A stretch of 64,000 nucleotides of DNA from JAJEFO01 sp965208685 (GTDB lineage Bacteria > Pseudomonadota > Alphaproteobacteria > Rhodobacterales > Rhodobacteraceae), in the NCBI GenBank assembly GCA_965208685.1, contig CBDBPL010000007.1, positions 1,302,001 through 1,366,000 on the forward strand, read 5' to 3'. Under the pieces are notes generated by a model. That model was not told where the DNA came from. It saw nothing but the letters and a program-made list of their open reading frames with translations, and did no database searches. The number at the start of each line of letters is the position of its first letter. The stretch's first letter is position 1. This document shows, piece after piece, positions 47,528-56,381 of the stretch. Both the position numbers and the translations under genes were made by a program.

Positions 47528-48370
47528 ATGCCGCACCCTGCCTTGAATTCAGGATCCGTTGCCACGATTACCGGGGGCGCCTCTGGAATCGGGCTCGCCT
47601 CGGCAGAGCTCTTTGCCGACGCAGGCATGAGACTTGTCATCGTGGACAATCGCGAAACCCTGCTGGAACCCGCTGCCGAGCGGCTGAAGGCTGCAGGCGC
47701 GCCGGAAGTGCTGGCGGAGGCGGTTGACGTGGCGGACCTGAGTGCATTGCAAGCGCTCGAGACGCGGATTGCCGACCGGTTCGGCGGGACGGACATCCTG
47801 ATGAACAATGCCGGCATTCAGCCGGGATCGGCGATGTTCGCGGATGGGGACGACTGGCGGCGAATCCTGGATGTCAATCTCTGGGGGATCATCAACGGCA
47901 GCCGCGTCTTTGCGCCGCGGATGATCGAGCGCGGCAGGGCCGGCGCGATCGTCAACACCGGTTCGAAGCAAGGCATTACGACGCCGCCGGGGGATCCGGC
48001 CTACAATGTTTCCAAGGCAGGCGTGAAGGCCTTTACCGAGGCGCTCGCCCATGAATTGCGAAACTCTGATGCATGTCGCGTGACAGCGCATCTTCTCATC
48101 CCGGGGTTCGTGTTCACCGACCTGACGCGCCACGGCCGGACCGAGAAGCCGGCCGGTGCCTGGACCCCGGAACAGACCGCAAGATTCATGGTGGAGAGCC
48201 TGGAGAGAGGCGACTTCTACATTCTCTGTCCCGACAACGACGTGGACCGTGCCACGGACGAAAAGCGCATGGCTTGGGCGATAGGCGACATCATCGAGAA
48301 TCGCCCTGCACTTTCGCGCTGGCACGCGAACCATGCCGACAGCTTCGAGACATTTCTCAAGTCGGAATGA
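47528..48370 (+). CDS. SDR-family oxidoreductase
   Basis: A 280-residue SDR: TGGASGIG (about residue 15), NNAG (ILMNNAGIQ), catalytic Ser in IVNTGSKQG, Tyr/Lys in AYNVSKAGVKAF. The C-terminus diverges (FYILCPDNDVDRATDEKRMA) from classical SDRs. Substrate unknown. Its stop overlaps the start of the next gene (ATGA), so the two are co-translated. Confidence 0.87.
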   Translation: MPHPALNSGSVATITGGASGIGLASAELFADAGMRLVIVDNRETLLEPAAERLKAAGAPEVLAEAVDVADLSALQALETRIADRFGGTDILMNNAGIQPGSAMFADGDDWRRILDVNLWGIINGSRVFAPRMIERGRAGAIVNTGSKQGITTPPGDPAYNVSKAGVKAFTEALAHELRNSDACRVTAHLLIPGFVFTDLTRHGRTEKPAGAWTPEQTARFMVESLERGDFYILCPDNDVDRATDEKRMAWAIGDIIENRPALSRWHANHADSFETFLKSE

Positions 48371-48945
48371 GCGAATTTCACCTCACGGTCGTCGTCTCCG
48401 AGGATGGATTCATCGCACGTTCTGTCGGGGAGCCTCCCCAGGCCTGGGCAAGCGCGGAGGAACAGGAGCGTTTCTTTCTCGACGTGGAGGCCGCCGACTG
48501 GTCGATCATGGGACGGCACACGCACGAAGCGGCCGACAGACCCGACCGACGGCGGATCGTGTTCTCAAGCAAGGTGAGTGGCTGGAAAAGGCCATCTCAA
48601 CTTTGGGTGGATCCGGAGCGCCTGACCCCGCGGATGCTTCCGGAGCAAGTGTGCGAGGTTCATGCCCTTGCCCGCGGCTTGATTCTGGGCGGCACGCGCG
48701 TTCACGACTGGTTTCTTGCCCATCGCGCCATCGATCGCGTGCACCTGACGATCGAGCCGGTCCGGTTCGGGTCCGGGCTTTCCGTTTTCTCGGACACGCG
48801 GAGCGCCGATCCTGTCGAGGAATTCCTGAGGCGAGGATTCGAAGTCACCTCGGAAGAACGACTCAATTCGGCCGGAACGAGGTTTCTGGCACTAAAACCC
48901 GTGTCCGACGGGGATGATGAATCATCGGCGCATATGGCGCGTTGA
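48367..48945 (+). CDS. stand-alone RibD-C/DHFR-like reductase
   Basis: A 192-residue protein of the DHFR-like fold seen in RibD C-terminal domains. FHLTVVVSEDGFIAR, SIMGRHTHEAADRP, ARGLILGGTRVHDWFLAHRA and DRVHLTIEPVRFGSG follow the family order. It lacks a deaminase domain, so it would be a NADPH-dependent reductase of a pyrimidine-like or other compound, not necessarily riboflavin-related. Coupled to the SDR upstream; nrdR-ribD starts 91 bases downstream. Confidence 0.75.
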   Translation: MSEFHLTVVVSEDGFIARSVGEPPQAWASAEEQERFFLDVEAADWSIMGRHTHEAADRPDRRRIVFSSKVSGWKRPSQLWVDPERLTPRMLPEQVCEVHALARGLILGGTRVHDWFLAHRAIDRVHLTIEPVRFGSGLSVFSDTRSADPVEEFLRRGFEVTSEERLNSAGTRFLALKPVSDGDDESSAHMAR

Positions 48946-49036
48946 ATTGGCCTCTACCCAAAATGATGGCGTTACCCTATAGTGCCTGTGTAGAAGAGGG
49001 GCAGGTTCCCCTAGACACAGTCAGGAGGGACGTATT

Positions 49037-49501
49037 ATGCGCTGCCCGTTTTGCGGAAGCACCGACACGCAGGTCAAGGACTCGCGTCCGGCAGAAGACC
49101 ATGTCGTGATCCGAAGACGACGGTTTTGCCCGGCATGTGGCGGACGGTTCACGACCTACGAGCGCGTTCAACTGCGCGATCTCGTGGTCATCAAGTCGAG
49201 CGGCAAGCGGGAGAATTTTGACCGCGACAAGCTGGAACGCTCCATTCGCATTGCCATGCAGAAGCGCCCGATCGAACCAGATCGAATCGACCAGATGATC
49301 AGCGGCATCGTCCGCAGACTGGAAAGCATGGGCGAGACGGACGTTCCTTCGACGACCATCGGCGAAATCGTGATGGAGAGCCTGGATCGGATCGACACGG
49401 TGGCCTATGTGCGATTTGCAAGCGTTTACAAGAACTTCCAGGCCGCAGATGATTTCGACAAGTTCGTGAGCGAGCTGCGGCCCGCCCAAAGGAACGAGTG
49501 A
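49037..49501 (+). CDS. nrdR: ribonucleotide-reductase repressor NrdR
   Basis: A 154-residue ATP/dATP-sensing repressor. The N-terminal zinc ribbon has CPFCGS and CPACGGRF; the ATP-cone follows (VVIKSSGKRENFDRDKLERS; RRLESMGETDVPSTTIGEIV). It controls nrd genes at NrdR boxes; none was noted in this window. GGAGGGACGTATT precedes the ATG. The stop overlaps the ribD start by four bases. Confidence 0.97.
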   Translation: MRCPFCGSTDTQVKDSRPAEDHVVIRRRRFCPACGGRFTTYERVQLRDLVVIKSSGKRENFDRDKLERSIRIAMQKRPIEPDRIDQMISGIVRRLESMGETDVPSTTIGEIVMESLDRIDTVAYVRFASVYKNFQAADDFDKFVSELRPAQRNE

Positions 49502-50601
49502 CTGCAATCGACGCCCGCCACATGGCGCATGCGCTGGCGCTTGGGCGCCGGGGGCTCGGGCGCGTGTGGCCAAACCCGGCGGTTGGGTGCGTGATCGTAT
49601 TGGACGGTCGCACTGTCGGACGTGGATGGACCGGTGATCGTGGCATGCCTCACGCGGAGCCGCGTGCTTTGGCGCAGGCGGGCGAAGCGGCCAGGGGGGC
49701 AACGTCGTATGTCTCGCTGGAACCATGTGCTCACGCAGGAAGAACGCCGCCCTGTGTCGAAGCGCTGATTGAAGCTGGCGTGGCTCGCGTGGTCGTTCCG
49801 ATTGAGGACCCGGACCGCAGGGTGTCCGGACGCGGCATCGAGCGCCTCCGCGAGGCGGGTCTTACCGTGGACGTAGGCCTTCTGGCGGGTGCTGCGCGGG
49901 AAGCTCATGCAGGATTCCTGTTGCGGGTCACCGAGGGCCGCCCGCTTGTCACGTTGAAGCTGGCAGTAACCCTTGACGGACGGATTGCGACGGCAACGGG
50001 CGAAAGCCAATGGATCACGGGCGAGGAGGCCCGTCGCGTGTCCCATGCGCTGCGATTGTCCCATGACGCGGTGATGGTTGGTGCGGGAACCATCCGGATC
50101 GATGACCCGAAGTTGACCGTGCGCGGCATGGGCGCCGTTGGCCAGCCGGTCCGAATCGTCGTGGGCGGCAGCAAGACCCTACCTTCGCAATGTCGGCTTA
50201 TGCAGAGGATCGAAGAAGCAGGACCGGTCTGGCTGGTTCATGGGGAGGGAGCGCGCGAAGATGCGGTGTGGTGGAAAATGGCGGGCGCGAATCTCGTGCC
50301 GGTGCCGGCTTCCCAAGGACAGGTCGACGTGGCGAGCCTGATGCAGAATCTGGGAACGCGCGGCCTGACACGGGTCTTGTGTGAAGGTGGCGGAACGCTT
50401 TCAGCTTCGCTCTTGTCAGCAGGGTTGGTTGATCAACTGGTGGTCTTTTCGGCGGGCAAGGTCCTGGGGGCGGAGGGCAAGCCGTCGGTCGGCACCTTCG
50501 GCATCAGTCAACTTTCCATGGCCCCGGAATTCGAGCTGATGGAAATGCGTCGGGTCGGTGCGGACATCATGCATGTGTGGCGGCGAAACAATGCAGGCTG
50601 A
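49498..50601 (+). CDS. ribD: riboflavin biosynthesis deaminase/reductase RibD
   Basis: A 367-residue bifunctional enzyme that deaminates and then reduces the pyrimidine intermediate of riboflavin synthesis. The deaminase domain has the zinc motif HAEPRALAQAGE with PCAHAGRTPPC. The reductase domain starts about residue 145 (PLVTLKLAVTLDGRIATATG, then SQWITGEEARR) and ends with GLTRVLCEGGGTLSASLL. The start is GTG 49498, which overlaps the nrdR stop and has AAAGGAAC upstream. Confidence 0.96.
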   Translation: MTAIDARHMAHALALGRRGLGRVWPNPAVGCVIVLDGRTVGRGWTGDRGMPHAEPRALAQAGEAARGATSYVSLEPCAHAGRTPPCVEALIEAGVARVVVPIEDPDRRVSGRGIERLREAGLTVDVGLLAGAAREAHAGFLLRVTEGRPLVTLKLAVTLDGRIATATGESQWITGEEARRVSHALRLSHDAVMVGAGTIRIDDPKLTVRGMGAVGQPVRIVVGGSKTLPSQCRLMQRIEEAGPVWLVHGEGAREDAVWWKMAGANLVPVPASQGQVDVASLMQNLGTRGLTRVLCEGGGTLSASLLSAGLVDQLVVFSAGKVLGAEGKPSVGTFGISQLSMAPEFELMEMRRVGADIMHVWRRNNAG

Positions 50602-51868
50602 ACTGACCGTGCGTGAAAACTCTGAACGATCGCGCGACTGCACTCGGTCACGCAGTCACTTGAGGCTTTGCGATCCTGCGTGAAAGGGTCGGCAACGACG
50701 GGAATCGCAGATGTCGGACAGAAGATTCTATCCGACCGAGGCGGATGAGATTTTCGGATTTTGGCCAGGCTTGTCGATCTGGCGGCAAAACCGGCACCTG
50801 GGATTCTGGAAACGCCGTGGCTATGGCGAACGACAGTTTTGAGCTCGACATTGTCGTTTGCCATTGCCACAGCGCAAGGAGACGGCCGCTGAAAGCCGGA
50901 TTCAAGTGGCCGGGGCTGGCCTGGCCTGAACTGACTGTTCGCCTGCTGTCCCTATTCGGCCTTGCGCTGGCTTCGGCCCTGCTCCTGGAGGCCGAAGGCG
51001 ACGAACGGGGCGGGTGCCGTTGCTAAAGACCCGCGATGATGTGCGACAATCGCCACAATCTTCACGCCAGCCTCTTCGCGCCGGTCTTTGGCGAACGTGC
51101 GTTGAGGCCGAACTTCATCCGTCTCACCGTTCTCCGACGCGCGTTTAGGGACTGCCAGCAACGTGGGCTGTCCATGTAGCTCGTTGTTTTCCGGCGTGTT
51201 CTTGTCCTGGTCAAGTCCGCTTTCGATGTTTTTGAACATTAGCGCGAATAAAGGCGGATTACCGGACACAGTCATTGACCCCACGGGAGGGTCGATCTCG
51301 CTGCGGGAAACTCCTGCACCTGCATCAATGGTCTTGATGTCGCGCCGGAAGGGAGCGAGGCCGGATGAACCGGACGCCGCGTCTCTTGCCCGCCCTTGCG
51401 CTGCTCGCGATCTTCGCCCTTGCCGCCGGTCCATCGCCGCCAGCGCGCAGGAAGCGCTGTCGGCCACGCCCGCGTCATCGATGGTGCCACGACCGATGTC
51501 CTGGGCCGCGTGGCCACTACCCTCTCTGTCGCGATGCTGTCGGGCCGTGCGGGTACGGGCGACCTCGCGGGCGCGTTCAAGCGCGGCGGCAGCGCCGGAC
51601 TTGCGGACGTGCAGGCATGCGTGATCGTCTACGACTTGGCGCGCGTGGTGCGCGAGCGAGTTGCGCTCAGGCGCACCGTGCCTCTCGTTCCCGCGACGCG
51701 AAACTCCTGCGAACGCCACGCACTTGAGCGCCTCCGGCGTACCGGCTTCCAGATCGACGAGACCGGCCGGGGACGCGCGACCAACTGCATCGCGCTCGAC
51801 CGGATGAAGGACAGCGACGAAGAGGTGGCAGCCTGCGGATCGCAAGGATGTACACGCCCGGCGTGCGC
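50602..51868. other. 1.27-kb accessory segment of decayed sequence
   Basis: This segment separates ribD from ribE and has no clear intact gene. Contents seen: a 43-codon frame at 50711-50842 (plus; MSDRRFYPTEADEIFGFWPG at its start) of doubtful reality; a 54-bp imperfect palindrome (50817-50870); a minus-strand frame ending at 50952 with a natural-looking peptide (MFKNIESGLDQDKNTPENNE) and no domain. At 51365 a plus-strand signal peptide (MNRTPRLLPALALLAIFALA) with a good ribosome-binding site is broken by frameshifts after about 20 codons. In another frame GHARVIDGATTDVLG follows, faintly like a thermonuclease start. It is probably a mobile-element scar. Confidence 0.55.
50817..50870. repeat. 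54-bp imperfect palindrome centred on GAGCTC
   Basis: Left arm GTGGCTATGGCGAACGACAG plus TTTTGAG pairs with right arm CTCGACATTGTCG plus TTTGCCATTGCCAC. About 22 of 27 positions are complementary and the axis lies between 50843 and 50844. Both strands can be read as MAMAND near their outer ends. It could be the fused ends of an inverted element, a protein-binding site or a strong RNA hairpin. Confidence 0.7.
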
Positions 51869-52279
51869 CTACACGGCCTCCGCGCCACCGCCCATGATCT
51901 CCCTGCGCGCGGCCTGCATGAGAAAGGCCGAGCGGGTGATCCCTCGCTGTCGCGCCGCATCGTCGATCGCGCCGACCAGGTATGCGTTGCCGGTCACGTT
52001 CATCCGGACCTTGCGGTTCTCTGCACGCAGGAGCGGCACCATCAACAGGACCGCGCCGCCGGCAAGGTCGTCGCGCACGTCCTGGAGCTTCATGATCTCC
52101 TCGGCGGAGCGCGGAACCGGAACGTCCGTGTCCTCGAGATGGAACTCGAGCGCCTGGCAGGCGCTCGGAAAGAGTTCGTCAAGACTGTCCGCTGCGGACG
52201 TGCATCCCGGGACATCCGGAAACCAGATTCCCCAGGCGCTCTCCGGCTGCTTGTCCGCCACACCTACAAACTGTGTCAT
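51869..52279 (-). CDS. hicB: HicB-family antitoxin
   Basis: A 136-residue antitoxin. The partial RNase-H-like fold is seen in ADKQPESAWGIWFPDVPGCT and AADSLDELFPSACQALEFHL; the C-terminal DNA-binding segment is RQRGITRSAFLMQAARREIM. It should neutralise HicA and repress the operon. AAGGGGGAACG precedes the ATG. The hicA remnant lies 47 bases upstream on the same strand. The length suits the longer HicB type with a ribbon-helix-helix tail. Confidence 0.85.
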   Translation of the reverse strand: MTQFVGVADKQPESAWGIWFPDVPGCTSAADSLDELFPSACQALEFHLEDTDVPVPRSAEEIMKLQDVRDDLAGGAVLLMVPLLRAENRKVRMNVTGNAYLVGAIDDAARQRGITRSAFLMQAARREIMGGGAEAV

Positions 52280-52326
52280 CGTTCCCCCTTAATGGCCGCG
52301 CCGCCCAATCGTGCCCGTCGCCGCTC

Positions 52327-52516
52327 TCAGAGCCAACCCGCGGTTCGTGCGATGGCTCGCGCCGTGCCGATCGACATGTCCTTGCGCGGGACCACGACCG
52401 TCACCCGCAACTTGCCCTTCTCGAACTGGTGGTGGGACCCCTTTTGCGCCACGGAAAGTCCAGCCTTCGGATTTCAGGCGCTTGATGGCCCTCCGGCTGT
52501 CGGTCTCCAATGGCAT
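52327..52516 (-). pseudogene. hicA: HicA toxin gene with a one-base frameshift
   Basis: From ATG 52516 the frame reads MPLETDSRRAIKRLKSEGWT then FRGAKG, after which an extra G in the run GGGG (52438-52441 on the plus strand, CCCC) breaks it. Skipping that base restores SHHQFEKGKLRVTVVVPRKD and MSIGTARAIARTAGWL and a TGA at 52327-52329, a full 62-residue HicA mRNA-interferase with its catalytic His (GSHHQF). Start choice is uncertain. A homopolymer sequencing error, a real inactivation or a frameshift-controlled toxin are all possible. Confidence 0.75.
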
Positions 52517-52994
52517 GCGCACATATATGCGCCTGCCCTGTTCCAAGGCCAAGCCATGACCGTCCAGCGCTTCATCGACGTCCTGAACCGGGGCGCGCTC
52601 GTCGCGCCCGGCGTGATGGCCTGCAAAGACGGCTCGGTGCCGGCGGGCTGGCAGGTCGCTGGACGTCTCCGTCATCCCGCCAGCTTCGCTTTTCGCCACG
52701 CCGCAATCAACATTCCGACCCTCGTTGGCCGCGAGATGCCTCCGTTCCCGGCCGAAAGGCGGCGAGGCGCCTCGTCGTCATGATGAAGTCCGGCCATGCG
52801 TGACGCCGTCGGCCTCCACGACGTGGCTGCTTGGGAGCTTAGGCTCAACGCGATGGCGGAGGTTGAGGTACCGGTCGCAGTCGGTTAGTGCAGCGAAACG
52901 CGCGGCGGACCGCGAGCAAGGGCCGACAGTGCCGGAAGTCTTGCACAGGCGGCTCAACGGGTCTACCTGAACCGATGCAGCGAAAGGCGAAGCA
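52517..52994. other. 478-base gap upstream of ribE
   Basis: Best candidate is a plus-strand frame at 52556-52783 (75 residues, beginning MTVQRFIDVLNRGALVAPGV), with AAGG upstream and no recognised domain. The rest, including the ribE leader, shows no riboflavin (FMN) riboswitch consensus that I could find. Confidence 0.35.
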
Positions 52995-53591
52995 ATGTTC
53001 ACCGGCATTGTGACCGACATTGGAGAAATCCTCAGCGTCGAGCGCGCAGGTGTCCTCGATGTCAGGATTGGAACCTCCTACGAGGCCAGCAGCCTCGAAA
53101 TCGGGGCATCGGTTGCCTGTGACGGGGCCTGTTTGACCGTGACTGATGTTGGGCACGACACGCGCGCGTGGTTTGCCGTGCAGGCGAGCGAGGAAACGCT
53201 CTCCAAGACGAACCTGAGCCAATGGGGACCGGGCCGGAGAATCAACCTGGAACGCGCCCTCAAAGTCGGTGACGAGATCGGAGGGCATATCGTTTCGGGG
53301 CACGTCGACGGAATTGCTGTGGTCGGGGACGTCCGGGAAGAGGGCGACAGCACGAGGATGGTTCTTGTCGCCCCGGATGAACTTGCCCGGTTCATCGCTC
53401 CCAAGGGGTCGGTTGCACTGAACGGCACGTCGTTGACCGTGAACGAGGTCGACGGCCCGAGTTTCGGAATAAACCTCATTCCTCACACAAAGGCTGTCAC
53501 GACTTGGGGCGAGGCAAAGTCGGGCGACAATGTGAATCTCGAAATTGACACGCTTGCCCGCTACGTGGCGCGCCTGAACGAAGCAGCCTGA
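52995..53591 (+). CDS. ribE: riboflavin synthase alpha chain
   Basis: A 198-residue riboflavin synthase that dismutates 6,7-dimethyl-8-ribityllumazine. The N-terminal MFTGIVTDIGEILSVERAG and two homologous lumazine-binding repeats (VACDGACLTVTDV and VALNGTSLTVNEV; GGHIVSGHVDGIAVV) are complete. It is the continuation of the riboflavin operon, displaced 2.4 kb from ribD by the HicAB-bearing segment. GGCGAAGCA precedes the ATG. Confidence 0.95.
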   Translation: MFTGIVTDIGEILSVERAGVLDVRIGTSYEASSLEIGASVACDGACLTVTDVGHDTRAWFAVQASEETLSKTNLSQWGPGRRINLERALKVGDEIGGHIVSGHVDGIAVVGDVREEGDSTRMVLVAPDELARFIAPKGSVALNGTSLTVNEVDGPSFGINLIPHTKAVTTWGEAKSGDNVNLEIDTLARYVARLNEAA

Positions 53592-53658
53592 GACGCGAGA
53601 TTCAGGCAATTGTCCACGGAACAGCGGCGAGTGCTGAGGCAGTCGTGCCGTCGCTTGT

Positions 53659-56286
53659 TCAAAATGCAGGCTGCGTGGCGCGGGGGCGCTGAATTGCGAC
53701 AATGACCAACAGGATCAACAGCGCCGGAATGAAGAATATTTCCTTCGGCATCCGGTCGTTCTCGATCGCGACCGCCTCGATCTGTGCCGGGACATCGCCG
53801 TAGAAGTCATAGTCGTTGGCCAGTTGCTCGAAGTAGGGCGTGCCCGGGAAGGGTTCGTCCAATGCGAGGATCCCGTCGCTCTCCAGAACCGTCAGCCCGG
53901 CGGCTTCCAGCCTTTCCAGACCGGTGCCATCGGATTCGGCCGTGTAGGCCAGCGTGATCGTGCCCACCTCACCCGTGTCGAAGTCTGGGGCCGAGATACG
54001 CAACCTTGCCGTCGAGCCGACCGGCAGCTCTTCAAGCGCGGCAAGCGCGGCAGGGCCTGTCGTCTCCGCATACCTCTCCTGCCATTGATCGAGGAAGAAA
54101 TCCGGCCTGAAGAGCATGAACACCACGAACAGCAAGATCGCGGTCTCCCATTTGCGCGACTTGGCGATGAAGTAGCCTTGGGTGACCGCGGCAAAGACCA
54201 GCATGGCGATGAGAGAGACAAAGAACACCAGCACCGCCTTGGCAGGACCCACGTCGATCAGCAGGAGATCCGTGTTGAAGATGAACATGAAGGGCAGGAG
54301 CGCGGTTCGAATGTCATAGCTGAACCCCACGATGCCTGTCTTGATCGGATCGCCGCGCGATATGGCCGCCGCCGCGTAGGCGGCAAGGCCCACCGGGGGC
54401 GTGTCATCCGCCAATATCCCGAAATAGAACACGAAGAGATGCACGGCGATGAGCGGCACGATGAGGCCGGACTGTGCGCCCACCGAAACGATGACGGGCG
54501 CCATGAGCGACGAGACCACGATGTAGTTGGCCGTGGTCGGCAGGCCCATGCCCAGGATCAACGAGAGCACCGCCACCAGTATCAGCAGGATCATCAGGTT
54601 GTCGCCGGCAATGGCCTCGATCACCTGGCCGATGATCTGGTGAGCGCCCGTGAGCGAGATGGTTCCCACGATGATGCCCGCGGCACCGGTCGCCACTCCG
54701 ATCCCGATCATGTTGCGCGCACCGCTTTCAAGCCCGGCGACGAAGTCGTGCCAGCTGGTCTGCGCCTGGGCCGAGACGCTGTCGGCGCTGCCGCGGAACA
54801 TCGCTTTCAAGGGACGGTGCGTCAGGGCCACTATGATCATGGCGATTGTCGCCCAGAAGGCCGAGAGCGCCGGCGAAAGACGATCCAGATCCTCCGTGCG
54901 CACCATCAGGTTCCAGACCAGAACGAAGATCGGCAGCGCATAGTACGCACCGCCCAGGAAAGTGGGCGTCAGCCGCGGCGCCTCGACCACCTTGCTGTCG
55001 GGGTCATCGACCACGACATCGGGAAACCGCGAGGCCACGTACACGAGCGCCAGGTAGGCCAGCAGCAAGAGCACGAGCGCCGGATAGATCGAGGCGCCGG
55101 GCGTCACCGTCTCCAGCAGGCCACGGAAGCCGATCACGAGGAACGTGATCACCGCCATGCCCAGGAACCCGGTCAGGAAAAGCAGCAGGATCATGATCAC
55201 GCCAATTTGCCGCCCGGGCTTCTTGAGTCCCTGCAGGCCCAGCTTCAGGCTCTCCAGATGCACGATGTAGAGCAGCGCAATGTAGGAGACTATCGCCGGC
55301 AGGAAGGCGTGCTTGATGACCGCGAAGTAGGGAATGTTGACATATTCCACCATCAGGAAAGCGGCCGCGCCCATCACTGGCGGCGTGAGCTGACCATTGG
55401 TTGACGAGGCCACTTCGACCGCGCCGGCCTTCTCCGGCGCAAAACCGATGCGTTTCATCAACGGGATGGTGAAGGTGCCAGTGGTGACCGTGTTCGCAAT
55501 GGACGAGCCGGAGATCATGCCGGTCATCATCGATGAAAGCACCGCCGCCTTTGCGGGACCGCCTCGCAGTGCGCCGAGCAGCGCGATGGCTACCTTGATG
55601 AACCAGTTGCCGCCGCCAGCCCTTTCCAGGAGTCCTCCGAACAACACGAAGAGGAAGATCATGGTCGTGGACACGCCAAGCGCGACACCGAACACGCCCT
55701 CGGTCTGCATCCAGTAGTGACCCATCGCCTTGGCGAAGGACGCGCCGCCATAGTTGGTGACGCTGCCGACCCATTCCGAGTAGCCGCCGAAGAAGGTCAG
55801 CGCGAGGAAGGCCGAGGCGATGATGACCAGCGGCAGCCCGAGGGAGCGGAAGACGGCCACCATCAATACGCACATGCCAATGCCGGAGACGACGATGTCC
55901 GTCGTGGTCCACAAGCCCGGCCGGTCAGCGATCTCGAAACGGAAGATGACCAGGTAGAGGCAGGAGGCAACGCCAAGGATCAGCAAGATCCAGTCGTAGA
56001 CCGGAATGCGGTGTCTGTGACCGAACATCGGAAAGGCCAGCGTCGCGAGGCTCAGCGCGAAGGCAAGGTGAACGTAACGCGCCTGGGCCACGATGTTGGC
56101 AAGATCTCCGATGCCCGTGATCTGGGCCAGAACCCCTGGCACCTTCGAGGCGATGTAGAGTTGAAAAAGCGACCAGATTATGCAGAGCGCAAAGATCAGT
56201 CGCCTTGCAAACGGTCCGGCATCGCGGCCACCGGTGTCGACCTCTGCCACCATGTCCTCGGCGGTCTTGTTCGTGGCGTCTGTCAT
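53659..56286 (-). CDS. TRAP transporter fused permease (4TM-12TM, TAXI type)
   Basis: An 875-residue fused DctQM permease. The small-subunit part (about residues 20-170) starts FARRLIFALCIIWSLFQLYI. The large-subunit part has FGGLLERAGGGNWFIKVAIA, MMTGMISGSSIANTVTTGTF, PPVMGAAAFLMVEYVNIPYF and AYAAAAISRGDPIKTGIVGF. The C-terminal 130 residues carry an unusual soluble insert (FDTGEVGTITLAYTAESDGT, resembling DUF3394) before a last membrane segment. It imports an organic acid using a sodium or proton gradient with the TAXI protein encoded 95 bases upstream. Confidence 0.9.
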   Translation of the reverse strand: MTDATNKTAEDMVAEVDTGGRDAGPFARRLIFALCIIWSLFQLYIASKVPGVLAQITGIGDLANIVAQARYVHLAFALSLATLAFPMFGHRHRIPVYDWILLILGVASCLYLVIFRFEIADRPGLWTTTDIVVSGIGMCVLMVAVFRSLGLPLVIIASAFLALTFFGGYSEWVGSVTNYGGASFAKAMGHYWMQTEGVFGVALGVSTTMIFLFVLFGGLLERAGGGNWFIKVAIALLGALRGGPAKAAVLSSMMTGMISGSSIANTVTTGTFTIPLMKRIGFAPEKAGAVEVASSTNGQLTPPVMGAAAFLMVEYVNIPYFAVIKHAFLPAIVSYIALLYIVHLESLKLGLQGLKKPGRQIGVIMILLLFLTGFLGMAVITFLVIGFRGLLETVTPGASIYPALVLLLLAYLALVYVASRFPDVVVDDPDSKVVEAPRLTPTFLGGAYYALPIFVLVWNLMVRTEDLDRLSPALSAFWATIAMIIVALTHRPLKAMFRGSADSVSAQAQTSWHDFVAGLESGARNMIGIGVATGAAGIIVGTISLTGAHQIIGQVIEAIAGDNLMILLILVAVLSLILGMGLPTTANYIVVSSLMAPVIVSVGAQSGLIVPLIAVHLFVFYFGILADDTPPVGLAAYAAAAISRGDPIKTGIVGFSYDIRTALLPFMFIFNTDLLLIDVGPAKAVLVFFVSLIAMLVFAAVTQGYFIAKSRKWETAILLFVVFMLFRPDFFLDQWQERYAETTGPAALAALEELPVGSTARLRISAPDFDTGEVGTITLAYTAESDGTGLERLEAAGLTVLESDGILALDEPFPGTPYFEQLANDYDFYGDVPAQIEAVAIENDRMPKEIFFIPALLILLVIVAIQRPRATQPAF

Positions 56287-56381
56287 CCCGCGTGCCAGTT
56301 GTCAGTTCTTGTTTTGCAGGGAAGTACGCCAGCGCATCGGGGATGCGCTGGCGCAGGTTTCAGGAAATCTGGGCGATGCCC

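Noticed and set aside
51365..51535. Secreted thermonuclease gene (signal peptide plus ARVIDG motif)
   Set aside because: The signal peptide and the GHARVIDG-like stretch lie in different frames, and no further nuclease motifs follow; too weak to call.
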